NCBI GenBank assembly: GCA_025359205.1
Contig: JANYHD010000010.1
Location: 88,167-152,166, forward strand
Origin: Gammaproteobacteria bacterium
GTDB taxonomy: Bacteria > Pseudomonadota > Gammaproteobacteria > Steroidobacterales > Steroidobacteraceae
Reading direction: 5' to 3'
DNA: 64,000 bases
Part shown: piece after piece, positions 9,509-18,974 of the stretch
Layout: each line of letters starts with the position of its first letter
Position numbering within the stretch: position 1 is the first letter of the stretch
Translations under genes and position numbers: made by a program
Notes under the pieces: model-generated
The model's database searches: none
What the model was told of the DNA's origin: nothing
Seen by the model: only the letters and a program-made list of their open reading frames with translations

Positions 9509-11219
9509 GTTGCAGCACGTTGCCCGAGAAATGCAGCAGCCTGGCGCGCCCGTTCGCAAAGTCCGAAAAGCTCAACCACTCGGGGCTGGCCGGCTCGTCG
9601 CGCAGGTAGAAACGGTTCTCAGCTGCAGGTTCGAGCGGAGTCACGCCGTTCACCCACAGTTTGCCGCGACGTGACACCACGCGCACGCTGCCGATCCAGG
9701 GGTCTTCGTTGCGGTAGTGACCGGTGTAACCCGACCATTCAGCGGGCGCGGTGAATTCGCGCGGACCCTGGTAGGCCGGCGCGGCGTACCAGTCCTCGCC
9801 CCAGCTGGCTTCCGTGACCGGGCCTTTGCCGTCGGCGCCGCCGCGCGTGAACAGCAGCGCGTAGTGAGCGTAGTCTTCGTGCTGCACGACGAAGGCGTAA
9901 TCGGGATCGATGGCGGATTCGAGCGGTACCCGCGCGTTGCGATGCTCGAGGTACAGGCGATCGCCTTCGGCGATGATCTTCAGTTGCCGGCCGCCGCTAC
10001 CTGTGTAGATGCCAGCATAGTCAGTGGCACCGGCAATCTTGATGGCCGGCATTGCTGCTGGTAGGGGCGGCAGAGCCGCGCCTTCGCGGCAAGCGCGCAT
10101 GAGTCGCAGCGCGTATTCCGTCACGGGTGTCGGGCGATAGCCCTGCATCGCATTGATCGAGGCGAACGCGCCCACGCCCGCATCGAGATCGACCTGCAGC
10201 GCTGAAGCGAACGAGACCATGCCGCCCGTGTGCTTGAGTCGCGTGTGACCGTCGAGCTGGTCGACGGCCAGCGCATAGCCGTACGCCGAGCCGGGCCCGA
10301 ATTCATCCGCCGCGATGTGCGGATGGGTGAACAGCGCGAAGCCCTCCTGCGATACGAGGCGCTGCCCCGCGTGTTCGTCGCGCCTGAGCTCGCCGCGGTT
10401 GATGAGCAGCTGCAGGTAGCGGCCCATGTCGCGCGCGGTCGATGCGATGCAACCGGCAGCCTGCGTCAAGGCGATGAGCGCGCTCTGGACCAGCGCGCCG
10501 TGGCGAGGATACGGGCGGTCGCTGCAGATTGGCTGGTAGCTCATCGCCATGCGCTCTGCCAGGTCGAGGCTGAGCGCGCCTTCTGTCTCTGCCATGCCGA
10601 GCGGCGTAAAAATCCGTGTGCGCAGCACGGCCGCCAGCGGCTGGCCATCGATTTGTTCCACGAGTGTGCCGAGCGCCGACCAGCCCATATTGCAGTAATG
10701 AAAGAAGCTGCCGGGCGCGGCCGTCGCCCTATGGCGAAACGCCGGGTCCGCCGGGTACAGCGGACCATCGGGTAGCGCGGCCGAGTGCGTCATCAGGTCG
10801 TGGGCAGTGATCGGCCGATCGAACCCGTCGAAGCGCAGCCAGGGCAGGTATGCGTTGATCGGGCGGTGCGGGTCGAAGCGGCCCTCGTCACGCAACTGCA
10901 GCAGGCACAGCGCGAGGAATGATTTGCTGATCGAGCCAATGTGAAAAAGTTTCTCTGCGCTGAGCAAAGTTCGGCGCCCTAAGTCCTCAACCCCGTAGGC
11001 GCAGACCCGTTGCACGCCGTTAGCATCCGCAAGCGAGAGCGTGAGTCCGGGCGCGTTCATGTCGCGCAGGTACTGCGCGACATATTGGTCGAGCTGCTCG
11101 AAGCAGCGCGAGTAGGGACCAGCCGCTGTCACCGACTGCGCCTCGCTCGCCACGACCCTGGCGGTGGCGGCGAAGGCGCCGATCGAGACCCCCAGACCCA
11201 GCAATTCGCGCCTGTCCAT
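9501..11219 (-). CDS. Exported class C beta-lactamase-fold serine hydrolase
   Basis: A 572-residue member of the beta-lactamase/D-aminopeptidase/esterase group. A twin-arginine-like leader (MDRRELLGLGVSIGAFAATA) precedes the catalytic domain. Motif 1 is SISKSF (SxxK), motif 2 is YCNMGW (Y-x-N), and the late HTGG replaces the KTG triad. A ~150-residue C-terminal extension (from about 420) resembles the lipocalin-like domain of many such hydrolases. The substrate is unknown; peptides with D-residues or esters are typical. It lies in the coupled minus-strand chain, 17 bases after the MFS gene. Confidence 0.85.
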   Translation of the reverse strand: MDRRELLGLGVSIGAFAATARVVASEAQSVTAAGPYSRCFEQLDQYVAQYLRDMNAPGLTLSLADANGVQRVCAYGVEDLGRRTLLSAEKLFHIGSISKSFLALCLLQLRDEGRFDPHRPINAYLPWLRFDGFDRPITAHDLMTHSAALPDGPLYPADPAFRHRATAAPGSFFHYCNMGWSALGTLVEQIDGQPLAAVLRTRIFTPLGMAETEGALSLDLAERMAMSYQPICSDRPYPRHGALVQSALIALTQAAGCIASTARDMGRYLQLLINRGELRRDEHAGQRLVSQEGFALFTHPHIAADEFGPGSAYGYALAVDQLDGHTRLKHTGGMVSFASALQVDLDAGVGAFASINAMQGYRPTPVTEYALRLMRACREGAALPPLPAAMPAIKIAGATDYAGIYTGSGGRQLKIIAEGDRLYLEHRNARVPLESAIDPDYAFVVQHEDYAHYALLFTRGGADGKGPVTEASWGEDWYAAPAYQGPREFTAPAEWSGYTGHYRNEDPWIGSVRVVSRRGKLWVNGVTPLEPAAENRFYLRDEPASPEWLSFSDFANGRARLLHFSGNVLQRV

Positions 11220-11236
11220 CGTTCGTTGTCCTGTGC

Positions 11237-12535
11237 TCAATGGCCAGCGGCAATGACCTGGCCGGCGCTCAGCGAGCGGCTGCTGTCGATCCGCAGCCAC
11301 ATGATGCCGCTGGCGATGGCGGCCACCGTGCCAGTCAGGAACGCGGCCGTCCAGGCATGCTGGGAAGAGAGCCAGGCGACCAGTGGCGTGCCGATCACGC
11401 CCCCGAGATTGCCGCCGGTATTGACGACACCAAATGCGGCCATCGTGTGTTCACCCGCTACGGCAGTGGCCGCGGCACCATAAGCGCCTTCGGTTACCTC
11501 GACGGCGGCAAAGGCCAGGGACAGTGCCGCGATCGCGAGGTAAGCGCTGCTCGACTCGACGCCGACTATCAACAACAGACCAGCCAGGGGCAGCGACACC
11601 AGTGGTAGGGCACGGTAGCCGAAGCGCTGTCCAAAGCGTGCCGCCAGCCAGTCTGACAACATCCCCCCGCTCCCGGCGCCGATCCCGGCGGCAATGAACG
11701 GCAGCGTCGCGAGCCAGCCGCTCTCCAGCACCGACAGATGCCGCTCCTGGACGAGGTACAGAAAGCACCAGGAAGTGAGCAGGTAGAACACGTAGTTCAT
11801 GGCGGTGTACGACACCGTCAACCACAGCACATCGCGATTGCCCAGCACGCGCAGCAGATCTGCCCGTGTCACGGGGTGGGTTGCCGGGTGCGCGGGATTG
11901 GCGCGCAGTTCCTCGAGTTCGGCGGCGCTCACCGAGCTGTGTTCGGCCGGGCTGTTGCGGCCGTACCAGGCCCACAGTACGACCAGGGCCAGGGTCGGGA
12001 AGCTGGTCCACAGCAGCGCGTCCTTCCAGCCGTAGGCCTGCATCAGGATCGCGATCAGCGGCGCGCCGGCCGCGGAGCCGAAATGCAGCCCCGCAACCTG
12101 CAGGCCGTTGGCATAGGCCCACCGGCCGGCGGGAAACCAAGTCTCGATGACCCCGGTCGACAGCGGGAAGAACGGCGCTTGCGATATCCCGAGCAGCACG
12201 CGCGTCAGCACCAGCAGCGCGAACAGCGCCGCGCCGCTGAGCAGCAGCGGCGCCAGCGGCGTCATCACGGTGGCCGCGAAGCCCAACAGTCCGGTGATCA
12301 CCAGTGCGGCGCGCGCGCCCAGCCATTCCCCCCAGATGCCGCCGGGCAATTGCATGAGTGTGTAGGCGGCCAGAAATGCCGTCAGCAGTGAGCCGAACCT
12401 GACCTGCGACAGGCCCAGCTCCGGCATCATCTGCACCGCCGCGACGCTGAAGCTGGTGCGCTGCAGGTAAGCGATGAATGAGAAGCCGAACAGGTACGCG
12501 AAGATGACCCAGCGTACCCGCGGGCGACCCATCAT
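11237..12535 (-). CDS. MFS transporter (anion:cation symporter type)
   Basis: A 432-residue major facilitator with about 12 helices. The start (FIAYLQRTSFSVAAVQMMP, then QLPGGIWGEWLGARAAL) is like the ACS subgroup that carries organic anions. Its ATG overlaps the trkH stop as ATGA, so the carrier is translationally coupled to the potassium transporter, which is unusual. The substrate cannot be read from sequence. Confidence 0.88.
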   Translation of the reverse strand: MMGRPRVRWVIFAYLFGFSFIAYLQRTSFSVAAVQMMPELGLSQVRFGSLLTAFLAAYTLMQLPGGIWGEWLGARAALVITGLLGFAATVMTPLAPLLLSGAALFALLVLTRVLLGISQAPFFPLSTGVIETWFPAGRWAYANGLQVAGLHFGSAAGAPLIAILMQAYGWKDALLWTSFPTLALVVLWAWYGRNSPAEHSSVSAAELEELRANPAHPATHPVTRADLLRVLGNRDVLWLTVSYTAMNYVFYLLTSWCFLYLVQERHLSVLESGWLATLPFIAAGIGAGSGGMLSDWLAARFGQRFGYRALPLVSLPLAGLLLIVGVESSSAYLAIAALSLAFAAVEVTEGAYGAAATAVAGEHTMAAFGVVNTGGNLGGVIGTPLVAWLSSQHAWTAAFLTGTVAAIASGIMWLRIDSSRSLSAGQVIAAGH

Positions 12536-13989
12536 TTACGCCAGAACGCCGGCGTGAACAGGATGACTACCGTGAAGATCTCGACGCGCCCCAGGAACAT
12601 GGCGGTCGTGCACATCCACAGCTGGAAGTCGTTGAGGTGCCCGTAGGTGTTGCCGGGGCCGACCGCGCCCAGGCCCGGGCCGACGTTGTTGATGCTGGCG
12701 ATGATCGCGCTGACCGCCGAGAGGAAATCGAGCCCCGAGAGCAGCAGCGCGAAGGTCAGCGCGACGATGGTGATGAAGTACAGGAAGATGAAGGCCAGCA
12801 CCGAGAACACCACGCGGTTGGAGACCAATTGGCCGGCGATCTTGAGCGGCGCAACCGCTTGCGGATGCACCAGCGAGAACATCTCGCGCGCGGATTGCTT
12901 GAGCAGCACCAGTGCGCGAAACACCTTGATGCCCCCGCCCGGGGAACCGCTGCTGGCGCACAGGCAGCTGAGGAACAGCATCCACATCGGCGCGAACACC
13001 GGCCAGCGGCCGTAGTCGGCGCTGTACAGGCCGCCGCCGGTGGCGATCGACACGAGGTTGAAGGACACGTAGCGCAGCGTCGTGGCGTAGTCGGGATAGA
13101 CGTGGTTCAGCCACACGTGAATGCTCACGCCCAGACAGCTGAAAGCGATCCACAGCACCAGCCACTTCGCTTCCGGATCGCGGCTGTAGGTGCCGGCCTC
13201 GCCCTTGCTCACGGCCATGAAATGCGTGGCGAAGTTCATGGCTGCAAGCAGCATGAACACCGCCAGCACGGCCTCGATCAGCGGCGAGTTGAAATACGCG
13301 ATGTTGGCGTCGTGGGTGGAAAAGCCACCCAGCGACAGCGCCGAGAAGGCATGGCAGACGGAGTCGAACCAGCCCATGCCGGCGCCGCGCAGGCACAACG
13401 CGCACAGCGCGGTCAGCCCGGCGTACACCAGCCACAGCAGTTGCGCGGTCTGCGCGATGCGCGGCGCGAGCCTGGCGTCCTTGGCGCGACCGGGCGTGTC
13501 GGCGCGGTACATCTGCATGCCGCCGATCCCCAGCAGCGGCAGGATCGCCACCGCCATGACGATGATGCCCATGCCGCCCAGCCAGCTGAGCGCGTGGCGC
13601 CAGATCACGACCGAGCGCGGCAGCGTGTCGAGGCCAGAGAGCACCGTCGCGCCGGTGGTCGACAGGCCCGACATGGTCTCGAAGAAGGCGTGCGTGAACG
13701 ACAGGCCGGGCAGCAGCATGAGCAGCGGCACGGTCGCCAGCGACGCCAGGGCCACCCAGGTCAGCGTCACCAGCAGGTAGCCGTCGCGCGCCTTCAGTTC
13801 GGTGCGGAAACGTAGCGTGAGCGTGCGGATGGCGAGGCCTGCCACCAGTGTCAGGGTGGCGCTGATCAGGAAAGCGCTGAACGCAGCTTCGTGATACAGG
13901 AGCGCTATCGCCATTGGCACGAGGAACAGGATCGAGAACAGCGACAACACCGAACCGAGCAGGTGTACGACGCCTAGGAGCGAGCGCAT
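12532..13989 (-). CDS. trkH: TrkH potassium uptake channel subunit
   Basis: A 485-residue protein, the normal TrkH length. It forms the K+-translocating membrane subunit, with four pore loops carrying the filter-type glycine regions (SGLSTTGATVLSGLD; HAFSALSLGGFSTHD; FNLVSIATGGGLYSADYG; ASINNVGPGLGAVGPG). It works with the regulatory subunit TrkA, encoded 12 bases upstream. ATGA overlap with the following MFS gene suggests one transcript. Confidence 0.94.
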   Translation of the reverse strand: MRSLLGVVHLLGSVLSLFSILFLVPMAIALLYHEAAFSAFLISATLTLVAGLAIRTLTLRFRTELKARDGYLLVTLTWVALASLATVPLLMLLPGLSFTHAFFETMSGLSTTGATVLSGLDTLPRSVVIWRHALSWLGGMGIIVMAVAILPLLGIGGMQMYRADTPGRAKDARLAPRIAQTAQLLWLVYAGLTALCALCLRGAGMGWFDSVCHAFSALSLGGFSTHDANIAYFNSPLIEAVLAVFMLLAAMNFATHFMAVSKGEAGTYSRDPEAKWLVLWIAFSCLGVSIHVWLNHVYPDYATTLRYVSFNLVSIATGGGLYSADYGRWPVFAPMWMLFLSCLCASSGSPGGGIKVFRALVLLKQSAREMFSLVHPQAVAPLKIAGQLVSNRVVFSVLAFIFLYFITIVALTFALLLSGLDFLSAVSAIIASINNVGPGLGAVGPGNTYGHLNDFQLWMCTTAMFLGRVEIFTVVILFTPAFWRK

Positions 13990-14001
13990 CGGCCGTGGTT
14001 C

Positions 14002-15369
14002 CTACTGCTCGCCCTGGAACAGGCGCTCGACTGCCTCGACGTGCCGCCGGTCGGCCACGAACACGATCAGGTGATCCTCGTTCTCGATCAGCGTGTCGTG
14101 ATGGGCCATGATCACCTCTTCGCCGCGGGAGATGGCCACGACGCTGGCGCCCTGCGGCAGCTCGACTTCCTCGATGCGGCGGCCGATGACCCGCGAGCGC
14201 TCGGCGGTGCCGTGCACCACGACTTCGATGGCCTCGGCGATGCCGCGGCGCAGGGAGTGCACGCGCACGACGTCGCCGCGGCGCACATGCGCCAGCAGCG
14301 AGCCGATGGTGATGGTCTGCGGCGAGATCACCACGTCGATGTTGCGGTTCTCCATCAGCTCTTCGTAAGCGGGGCGACTGACCAGCGCCATCACGCGGCT
14401 CGCGCCGAGGCGCTTGGCGAGCATCGCGGCCATGACGTTCGCTTCGTCGGAGTTCGTCAGTGCCGCGAACACGTCCGCGCTGTCGACGTTTTCCTCGATC
14501 ATCAGTTCTTCATCGGCGGCATCGCCCTGCAGCACGATGGCATTCTGCAACAGCTCCGAAGCGCGGCGTGCACGGCGCGGATCGCGTTCGATGAGCTTGA
14601 TCTGGTGGCTGTTCTCGAGCGTGCGCGCGAGCCGCAGCCCGATATTGCCGGCGCCGGCAATTACGAGCTTGCGCACCTTCGGCAGCCGCCGGCGCAGTTC
14701 CGCCAGCATCTTGGTGAGGTCATCGCGCGCGGCGATGAAGAAGATCTCGTCGCCCTCGGCGATTACGGTGTCACCGGCGGGCGGCAAGAGGCGCCCGTCG
14801 CGGTAGATGGCCGCGACGCGGATGTCGGTCTCGGGCAGGTGCTCGCGCAGCGTGCGCAGGGGCTTGCCGACCAGCAGGCCCTCGGGCCGCGCGCGCACAC
14901 CGGCGAGCTGCACGCGGCCGTCAGCGAAGTCCACGACCTGCAGCGCGCCGGGGTTGGAGAGCAGGTGCGCGATGTAGTCCGTGACCAGCTCCTCTGGGCT
15001 GATCCATACGTCGACCGCGAGACCACCCTCGGCGAACAGTTGCGGGCGCGAGGTGTATTCGGCGGCGCGGATGCGCGCGATGCGGGTCGGCGTGCGGTAC
15101 AGGAGCTGCGCGATCTGGCAGGCGACGATGTTGACCTCGTCGCTGTTGGTCAGCGCGATCAGGATGTCGGTGTCGGCAATGCCGGCTGATTCGAGTACCG
15201 AGGGGTAGGATGCGTTGCCCGCCACGGCGCGGATGTCGATGCGGTCCTGCAGGTCGCGCAGCACCTGCTCGTTGATGTCGACCACCGTGACTTCGTTGGC
15301 CGACTCGCCCGCCAGGCTCTGTGCGGCGGTGCGGCCCACCTGGCCGGCGCCCAGAATCAGGATCTTCAT
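14002..15369 (-). CDS. trkA: TrkA, NAD(H)-binding regulator of potassium uptake
   Basis: A 455-residue protein with two RCK repeats, each a Rossmann NAD domain plus a TrkA-C domain. The first begins MKILILGAGQVGRTAAQSL and the second near residue 232 with KLVIAGAGNIGLRLARTLE. It gates TrkH according to bound nucleotide and sits on the cytoplasmic face. trkH follows 12 bases downstream. Length and both glycine motifs are complete. Confidence 0.95.
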   Translation of the reverse strand: MKILILGAGQVGRTAAQSLAGESANEVTVVDINEQVLRDLQDRIDIRAVAGNASYPSVLESAGIADTDILIALTNSDEVNIVACQIAQLLYRTPTRIARIRAAEYTSRPQLFAEGGLAVDVWISPEELVTDYIAHLLSNPGALQVVDFADGRVQLAGVRARPEGLLVGKPLRTLREHLPETDIRVAAIYRDGRLLPPAGDTVIAEGDEIFFIAARDDLTKMLAELRRRLPKVRKLVIAGAGNIGLRLARTLENSHQIKLIERDPRRARRASELLQNAIVLQGDAADEELMIEENVDSADVFAALTNSDEANVMAAMLAKRLGASRVMALVSRPAYEELMENRNIDVVISPQTITIGSLLAHVRRGDVVRVHSLRRGIAEAIEVVVHGTAERSRVIGRRIEEVELPQGASVVAISRGEEVIMAHHDTLIENEDHLIVFVADRRHVEAVERLFQGEQ

Positions 15370-15403
15370 CGTTGCACCATGAGTGTTGCCGGCCCCAGGA
15401 TCC

Positions 15404-17611
15404 CTACACCGGTTCCAGTCGCGCGACGCTGAGCATCAGCCATTTGGCGCCCTGCTGCTCGAAATTAACATGGACGCGGGCATGCGGTCCCTGGCCCTCG
15501 AGGTTCAGCACCACGCCTTCGCCGAACTTGCCGTGGCGCACCCGGGTGCCCAGCCGCATGCCGCCCGGTGTGGTCTCGACCGGGTTACGGAACATGCCGG
15601 CGGCCTCGCCGACGCCTGCGCGCCGGCCGGAAGCCGGCGCGGCGTAGCCGTGGCGGGTGAGCTGGATGCGCGGCCGCACCTCCTCGAGCAGGCCGGGCGG
15701 CAGTTCCTGGATGAAGCGCGAGGCGACGTTGTAGCTGTCGACGCCATGCAGCCGGCGCTGCTCGGCGTAGCAGAGGTAAAGTTGGCGCATCGCGCGCGTG
15801 ATGCCGACATAACAGAGCCGGCGCTCCTCTTCGAGGCTGGCGAGCTCGTTGATCGAGCGTTGGTGCGGGAACAGCCCGTCTTCCATGCCGCACAGGAACA
15901 CCACCGGGAATTCCAGGCCCTTGGCGGTGTGCAGCGTCATCATCTGCACGCAGTCGTCCCACTCGCTGCCCTGCGTCTCGCCGGACTCGAGCACGGCATG
16001 CGCGAGGAAACTCTGCAGGGGCGGCAGGTCTTCGCCCTCGGGCTCGTAGCCGCGCGCGGCGCTGACGAGCTCGGCGAGGTTCTCGATGCGCGCCTCGCCG
16101 CGGTCGGCCTTGTCCTTGCGGAAATGCTCGATCAGGCCGCTGTTGTTGATGACGTGATCGACCTGTTCATGCAGTGGCATGCCCTCGATGTCGCGTCCCA
16201 GCCGCTCGATCAGCGCCAGGAACCCGTGCAGCGCCGCCGCACCGCGCCCGGCAGTGGCCCGATCACCGGCGGCGGCCAACAAGGTGCCGGCGGCGCGCCA
16301 TAGCGAGCTGCCCGCGCCCTTCGCCGCCTCGCGCAGCACATCGAGCGTGCGGGCGCCGATGCCGCGCACCGGCAGGTTGACGATCCGCTCGAAGGAACCA
16401 TCGTCGTCGCGGTTGGCGATCAGGCGAATATACGCAAGCGCATCCTTGATCTCGGCGCGCTCGAAGAACCTGAGGCCCCCGTACACGCGGTAGGGAATGC
16501 GCGCCTGGATCAGCGTCTCCTCGAACACGCGCGATTGCGCGTTCGAGCGGTACAGGATCGCGCACTCGCGCCGCAGCCCACCGCCGGCGATCCACTGCTG
16601 AATGCGTCCGAGTACGAACTCGGCTTCGTCGCGCTCGTTGTAGGCGCAGTACACGCGCACCGGCTCGCCGCGCGCGCCGCTGGTCCACAGCTCTTTGCCA
16701 AGGCGCGCGGAGTTGTTCGCAATCAGCGCGTTCGCGGCCTCGAGGATGGCCGCGCTCGAGCGGTAGTTCTGCTCTAGCTTGAACAACTGCGCCTGCGGAA
16801 AATCGCTGCGGAACTTCTGCAGATTCTCGACGCGCGCGCCTCGCCACCGGTATATGGACTGGTCGTCATCTCCCACAACGAACGGGAAACCAGTGGTGCC
16901 CACCAGCAGCCGGATCCACGCGTACTGGATCGAATTGGTGTCCTGGAACTCGTCGACCAGCACGTGCTGGAAGCGTGAACGGTAATGCTGCAACAACTGC
17001 GGACGGTCACGCCACAGCTCGAAGGCGCGCAGCAACAGCTCGGCGAAATCCACCGCACCCATGCGCGCGCAGGTCTGCTCGTACTCGATGTACAGGCGGA
17101 TCAGCGTGCGCTCGGTCGGATCGCCGCCGTCCTTGAGCTGGGCCGGACGCCGGCCTTCGTCCTTGTGCTTGTTGATGAAGTACTGCACTTCGCGCGGCAC
17201 GAAGCGGGTCTCGTCGAGTTCGAGCGCCTTAACTACTTTCTTGACGAGCCGCAGCTGGTCTTCGCTGTCGAGGATCTGGAAGCTCTGCGGCAGGCCCGCT
17301 TCGCGCCAGTGCAGGCGCAACAAACGGTGCGCGAGGCCATGGAAGGTGCCCAGCCACATGGCTCCCCCGGAGGTGCCCAGGAGCGATTCGACCCGCGCGC
17401 GCATCTCCGCGGCGGCCTTGTTGGTGAAGGTGACGGCGAGAATCCCGTGGGGTGTCGCGCCTTCCGCCTGGATCAGCCAGGCGATACGATGGATCAGCAC
17501 CCGGGTCTTGCCGCTGCCCGCGCCAGCCAGCACCAGCGTCGCGCCCAGCGGCGCGGTGACCGCGGCGCGCTGGGGGTCGTTCAGGGGGCTGAGTATGGGC
17601 GAGACATCCAT
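15404..17611 (-). CDS. uvrD: UvrD/PcrA DNA helicase II
   Basis: A 735-residue superfamily 1A helicase: Walker A GAGSGKT (motif I), TFTNKAAAEMRAR (Ia), DEFQDTN (II), DDDQSIYRWRGA (III), QNYRS (IV) and the late TLHTAKGLEF and YVGITRAM motifs. A C-terminal tail (GTRVRHGKFGEGVV) is the UvrD/PcrA RNA-polymerase-binding Tudor-like domain. It unwinds DNA 3'-5' in excision and mismatch repair. The ATG at 17611 (MDVSP) is preferred to an upstream in-frame start because family proteins begin there. Confidence 0.94.
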   Translation of the reverse strand: MDVSPILSPLNDPQRAAVTAPLGATLVLAGAGSGKTRVLIHRIAWLIQAEGATPHGILAVTFTNKAAAEMRARVESLLGTSGGAMWLGTFHGLAHRLLRLHWREAGLPQSFQILDSEDQLRLVKKVVKALELDETRFVPREVQYFINKHKDEGRRPAQLKDGGDPTERTLIRLYIEYEQTCARMGAVDFAELLLRAFELWRDRPQLLQHYRSRFQHVLVDEFQDTNSIQYAWIRLLVGTTGFPFVVGDDDQSIYRWRGARVENLQKFRSDFPQAQLFKLEQNYRSSAAILEAANALIANNSARLGKELWTSGARGEPVRVYCAYNERDEAEFVLGRIQQWIAGGGLRRECAILYRSNAQSRVFEETLIQARIPYRVYGGLRFFERAEIKDALAYIRLIANRDDDGSFERIVNLPVRGIGARTLDVLREAAKGAGSSLWRAAGTLLAAAGDRATAGRGAAALHGFLALIERLGRDIEGMPLHEQVDHVINNSGLIEHFRKDKADRGEARIENLAELVSAARGYEPEGEDLPPLQSFLAHAVLESGETQGSEWDDCVQMMTLHTAKGLEFPVVFLCGMEDGLFPHQRSINELASLEEERRLCYVGITRAMRQLYLCYAEQRRLHGVDSYNVASRFIQELPPGLLEEVRPRIQLTRHGYAAPASGRRAGVGEAAGMFRNPVETTPGGMRLGTRVRHGKFGEGVVLNLEGQGPHARVHVNFEQQGAKWLMLSVARLEPV

Positions 17612-17708
17612 CGGATTAGACCGGCTTTGGGGCCGCAAATTCTACCCCGGAGGCGCTCGCCCCGGGCGGCTACCTAATGGGCCGCAAACGAGCCGTAAAA
17701 CGCGCCGA

Positions 17709-18500
17709 TTACCAGCTGTTGCGCAGCTCGCGCAAGGCCAGGAACACCTCGCGCGGCGTGGGCCTGGCCGGGAGCGTGGGCACACGCTGGCGGAGGGTGT
17801 CGATCAGGCCTGGCTCGGCCAACCGGAAGAAGCTGTTGACCGTGAATTCCTGCGCGAGCGTCAGCACCGCCTGCTCTTCAGGCGGCACCTTTTCTGAGCG
17901 CGCCAGCCAGTCCGCGGCCGCCTGGTTGTTGGTTTCGACGTGGCGCGTGAAGCGCAGGTTGTTGAGCAGGTAGTCGTGGCCGGGGTAGATGCGCGTGCTC
18001 GTCGGGAGGCGCGCGAGCTGCTGCGCGCAGGTCTTGAACAGGAGCTCGGGGTCGCCGCCGCCGCGGCAGTGACCGACACCGGCGTTGAACAGCGTGTCGC
18101 CCGAGAACAGCGCCGGCCCCTCAGCGTGCGCCAGCAGGCAGACGTGCGCGAGTGTGTGGCCCGGCGTGTCCAGGCACTCGAGTTCCACGCTGCGCCCAAT
18201 GGTGATCACGTCACCAGCGGCCAGCCCCTGGTCGACGCCGCCGATCATGCTGGCAGCGCGTGCGTGCGCCAGCACGCGGGCGCCCGTGGCCTTGACGAGT
18301 TCCGCGTTGCCCGCGGTGTGATCCTTGTGTTCGTGCGTGTTGACGATCTGCGTGATCTTCCAGCCGCGTTCATTCGCGCGCTGCAGGCAGGCGCGCCAGT
18401 CGAGCGGGTCTACTACGAGGGCCTCTCCGGTTTCGCTGCACGCTACTACGTAGTGGTAATTGCGCAGCTCGTTGGCTGCCCAGATGCGTTCGACGATCAT
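17709..18500 (-). CDS. gloB: Hydroxyacylglutathione hydrolase (glyoxalase II)-like
   Basis: A 263-residue metallo-beta-lactamase-fold enzyme. The metal motif HEHKDH is at residues 56-61, with further ligands in TPGHTLAHV, FSGDTLFNAG and the late YPGHDYLLNNLRF. Length and C-terminal domain match glyoxalase II, which splits S-lactoylglutathione to lactate and glutathione. It is divergent from the DUF3293 gene. A related thiolesterase role is possible. Confidence 0.85.
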   Translation of the reverse strand: MIVERIWAANELRNYHYVVACSETGEALVVDPLDWRACLQRANERGWKITQIVNTHEHKDHTAGNAELVKATGARVLAHARAASMIGGVDQGLAAGDVITIGRSVELECLDTPGHTLAHVCLLAHAEGPALFSGDTLFNAGVGHCRGGGDPELLFKTCAQQLARLPTSTRIYPGHDYLLNNLRFTRHVETNNQAAADWLARSEKVPPEEQAVLTLAQEFTVNSFFRLAEPGLIDTLRQRVPTLPARPTPREVFLALRELRNSW

Positions 18501-18530
18501 GGGTATCTAGCCTACGTCATAATATGAAGC

Positions 18531-18974
18531 ATGCAACAGGCCGTTGAACCGGACAGCGCACTCGAAGCCGCCTACCGCGGCACGCACTATGAAGTGCAGC
18601 TGCCCGATGGTGAACGGCTGACGCTGCGTGTCGAGGTGGTGAGTCCCGCGCTGCGGCTCATTCACGAACGCTGTGGCGTGACCTGCTCGGCCTTCCTGAC
18701 GGCCTGGAATCCGCACAGCGTGCCGCAATCGGCCGCGCTGAATGCGGCCGCAAACCAGCAGCTGCAACAGCGCCTGGCCGCGCAGGGCCTGGACTGTTGG
18801 CCAGGGCGCGGCCGCGATCCGCACGGCAAATGGCCGCCGGAAGCGAGCCTGTTTGTGCCCGGCCTCGAGCTCGCTTCCGCCTGTTTCCATGGCCGGCACT
18901 TTGGCCAGAACGCGATCCTGCACGCGGGCGAGGACGCAATGCCGCGCCTGGTGTGGCTGCAGCCACCGCGATGA
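18531..18974 (+). CDS. DUF3293 protein
   Basis: A 147-residue soluble protein of the DUF3293 family, function unknown. Family features visible are AYRGTHYEV at the start, SAFLTAWNPHSVPQSAALNA in the middle, DPHGKWPPEASLFV, and FGQNAILHAGEDAMPRLVWL at the end. It starts 30 bases from the divergent glyoxalase gene. Its TGA overlaps the next ATG (ATGA), so it is coupled to the DMT transporter. Confidence 0.85.
   Translation: MQQAVEPDSALEAAYRGTHYEVQLPDGERLTLRVEVVSPALRLIHERCGVTCSAFLTAWNPHSVPQSAALNAAANQQLQQRLAAQGLDCWPGRGRDPHGKWPPEASLFVPGLELASACFHGRHFGQNAILHAGEDAMPRLVWLQPPR

Noticed and set aside
12637..15189. Two long plus-strand open frames opposite trkH and trkA
   Set aside because: Both are antisense shadows (His/Gln/Arg-rich) of fully recognisable Trk proteins.
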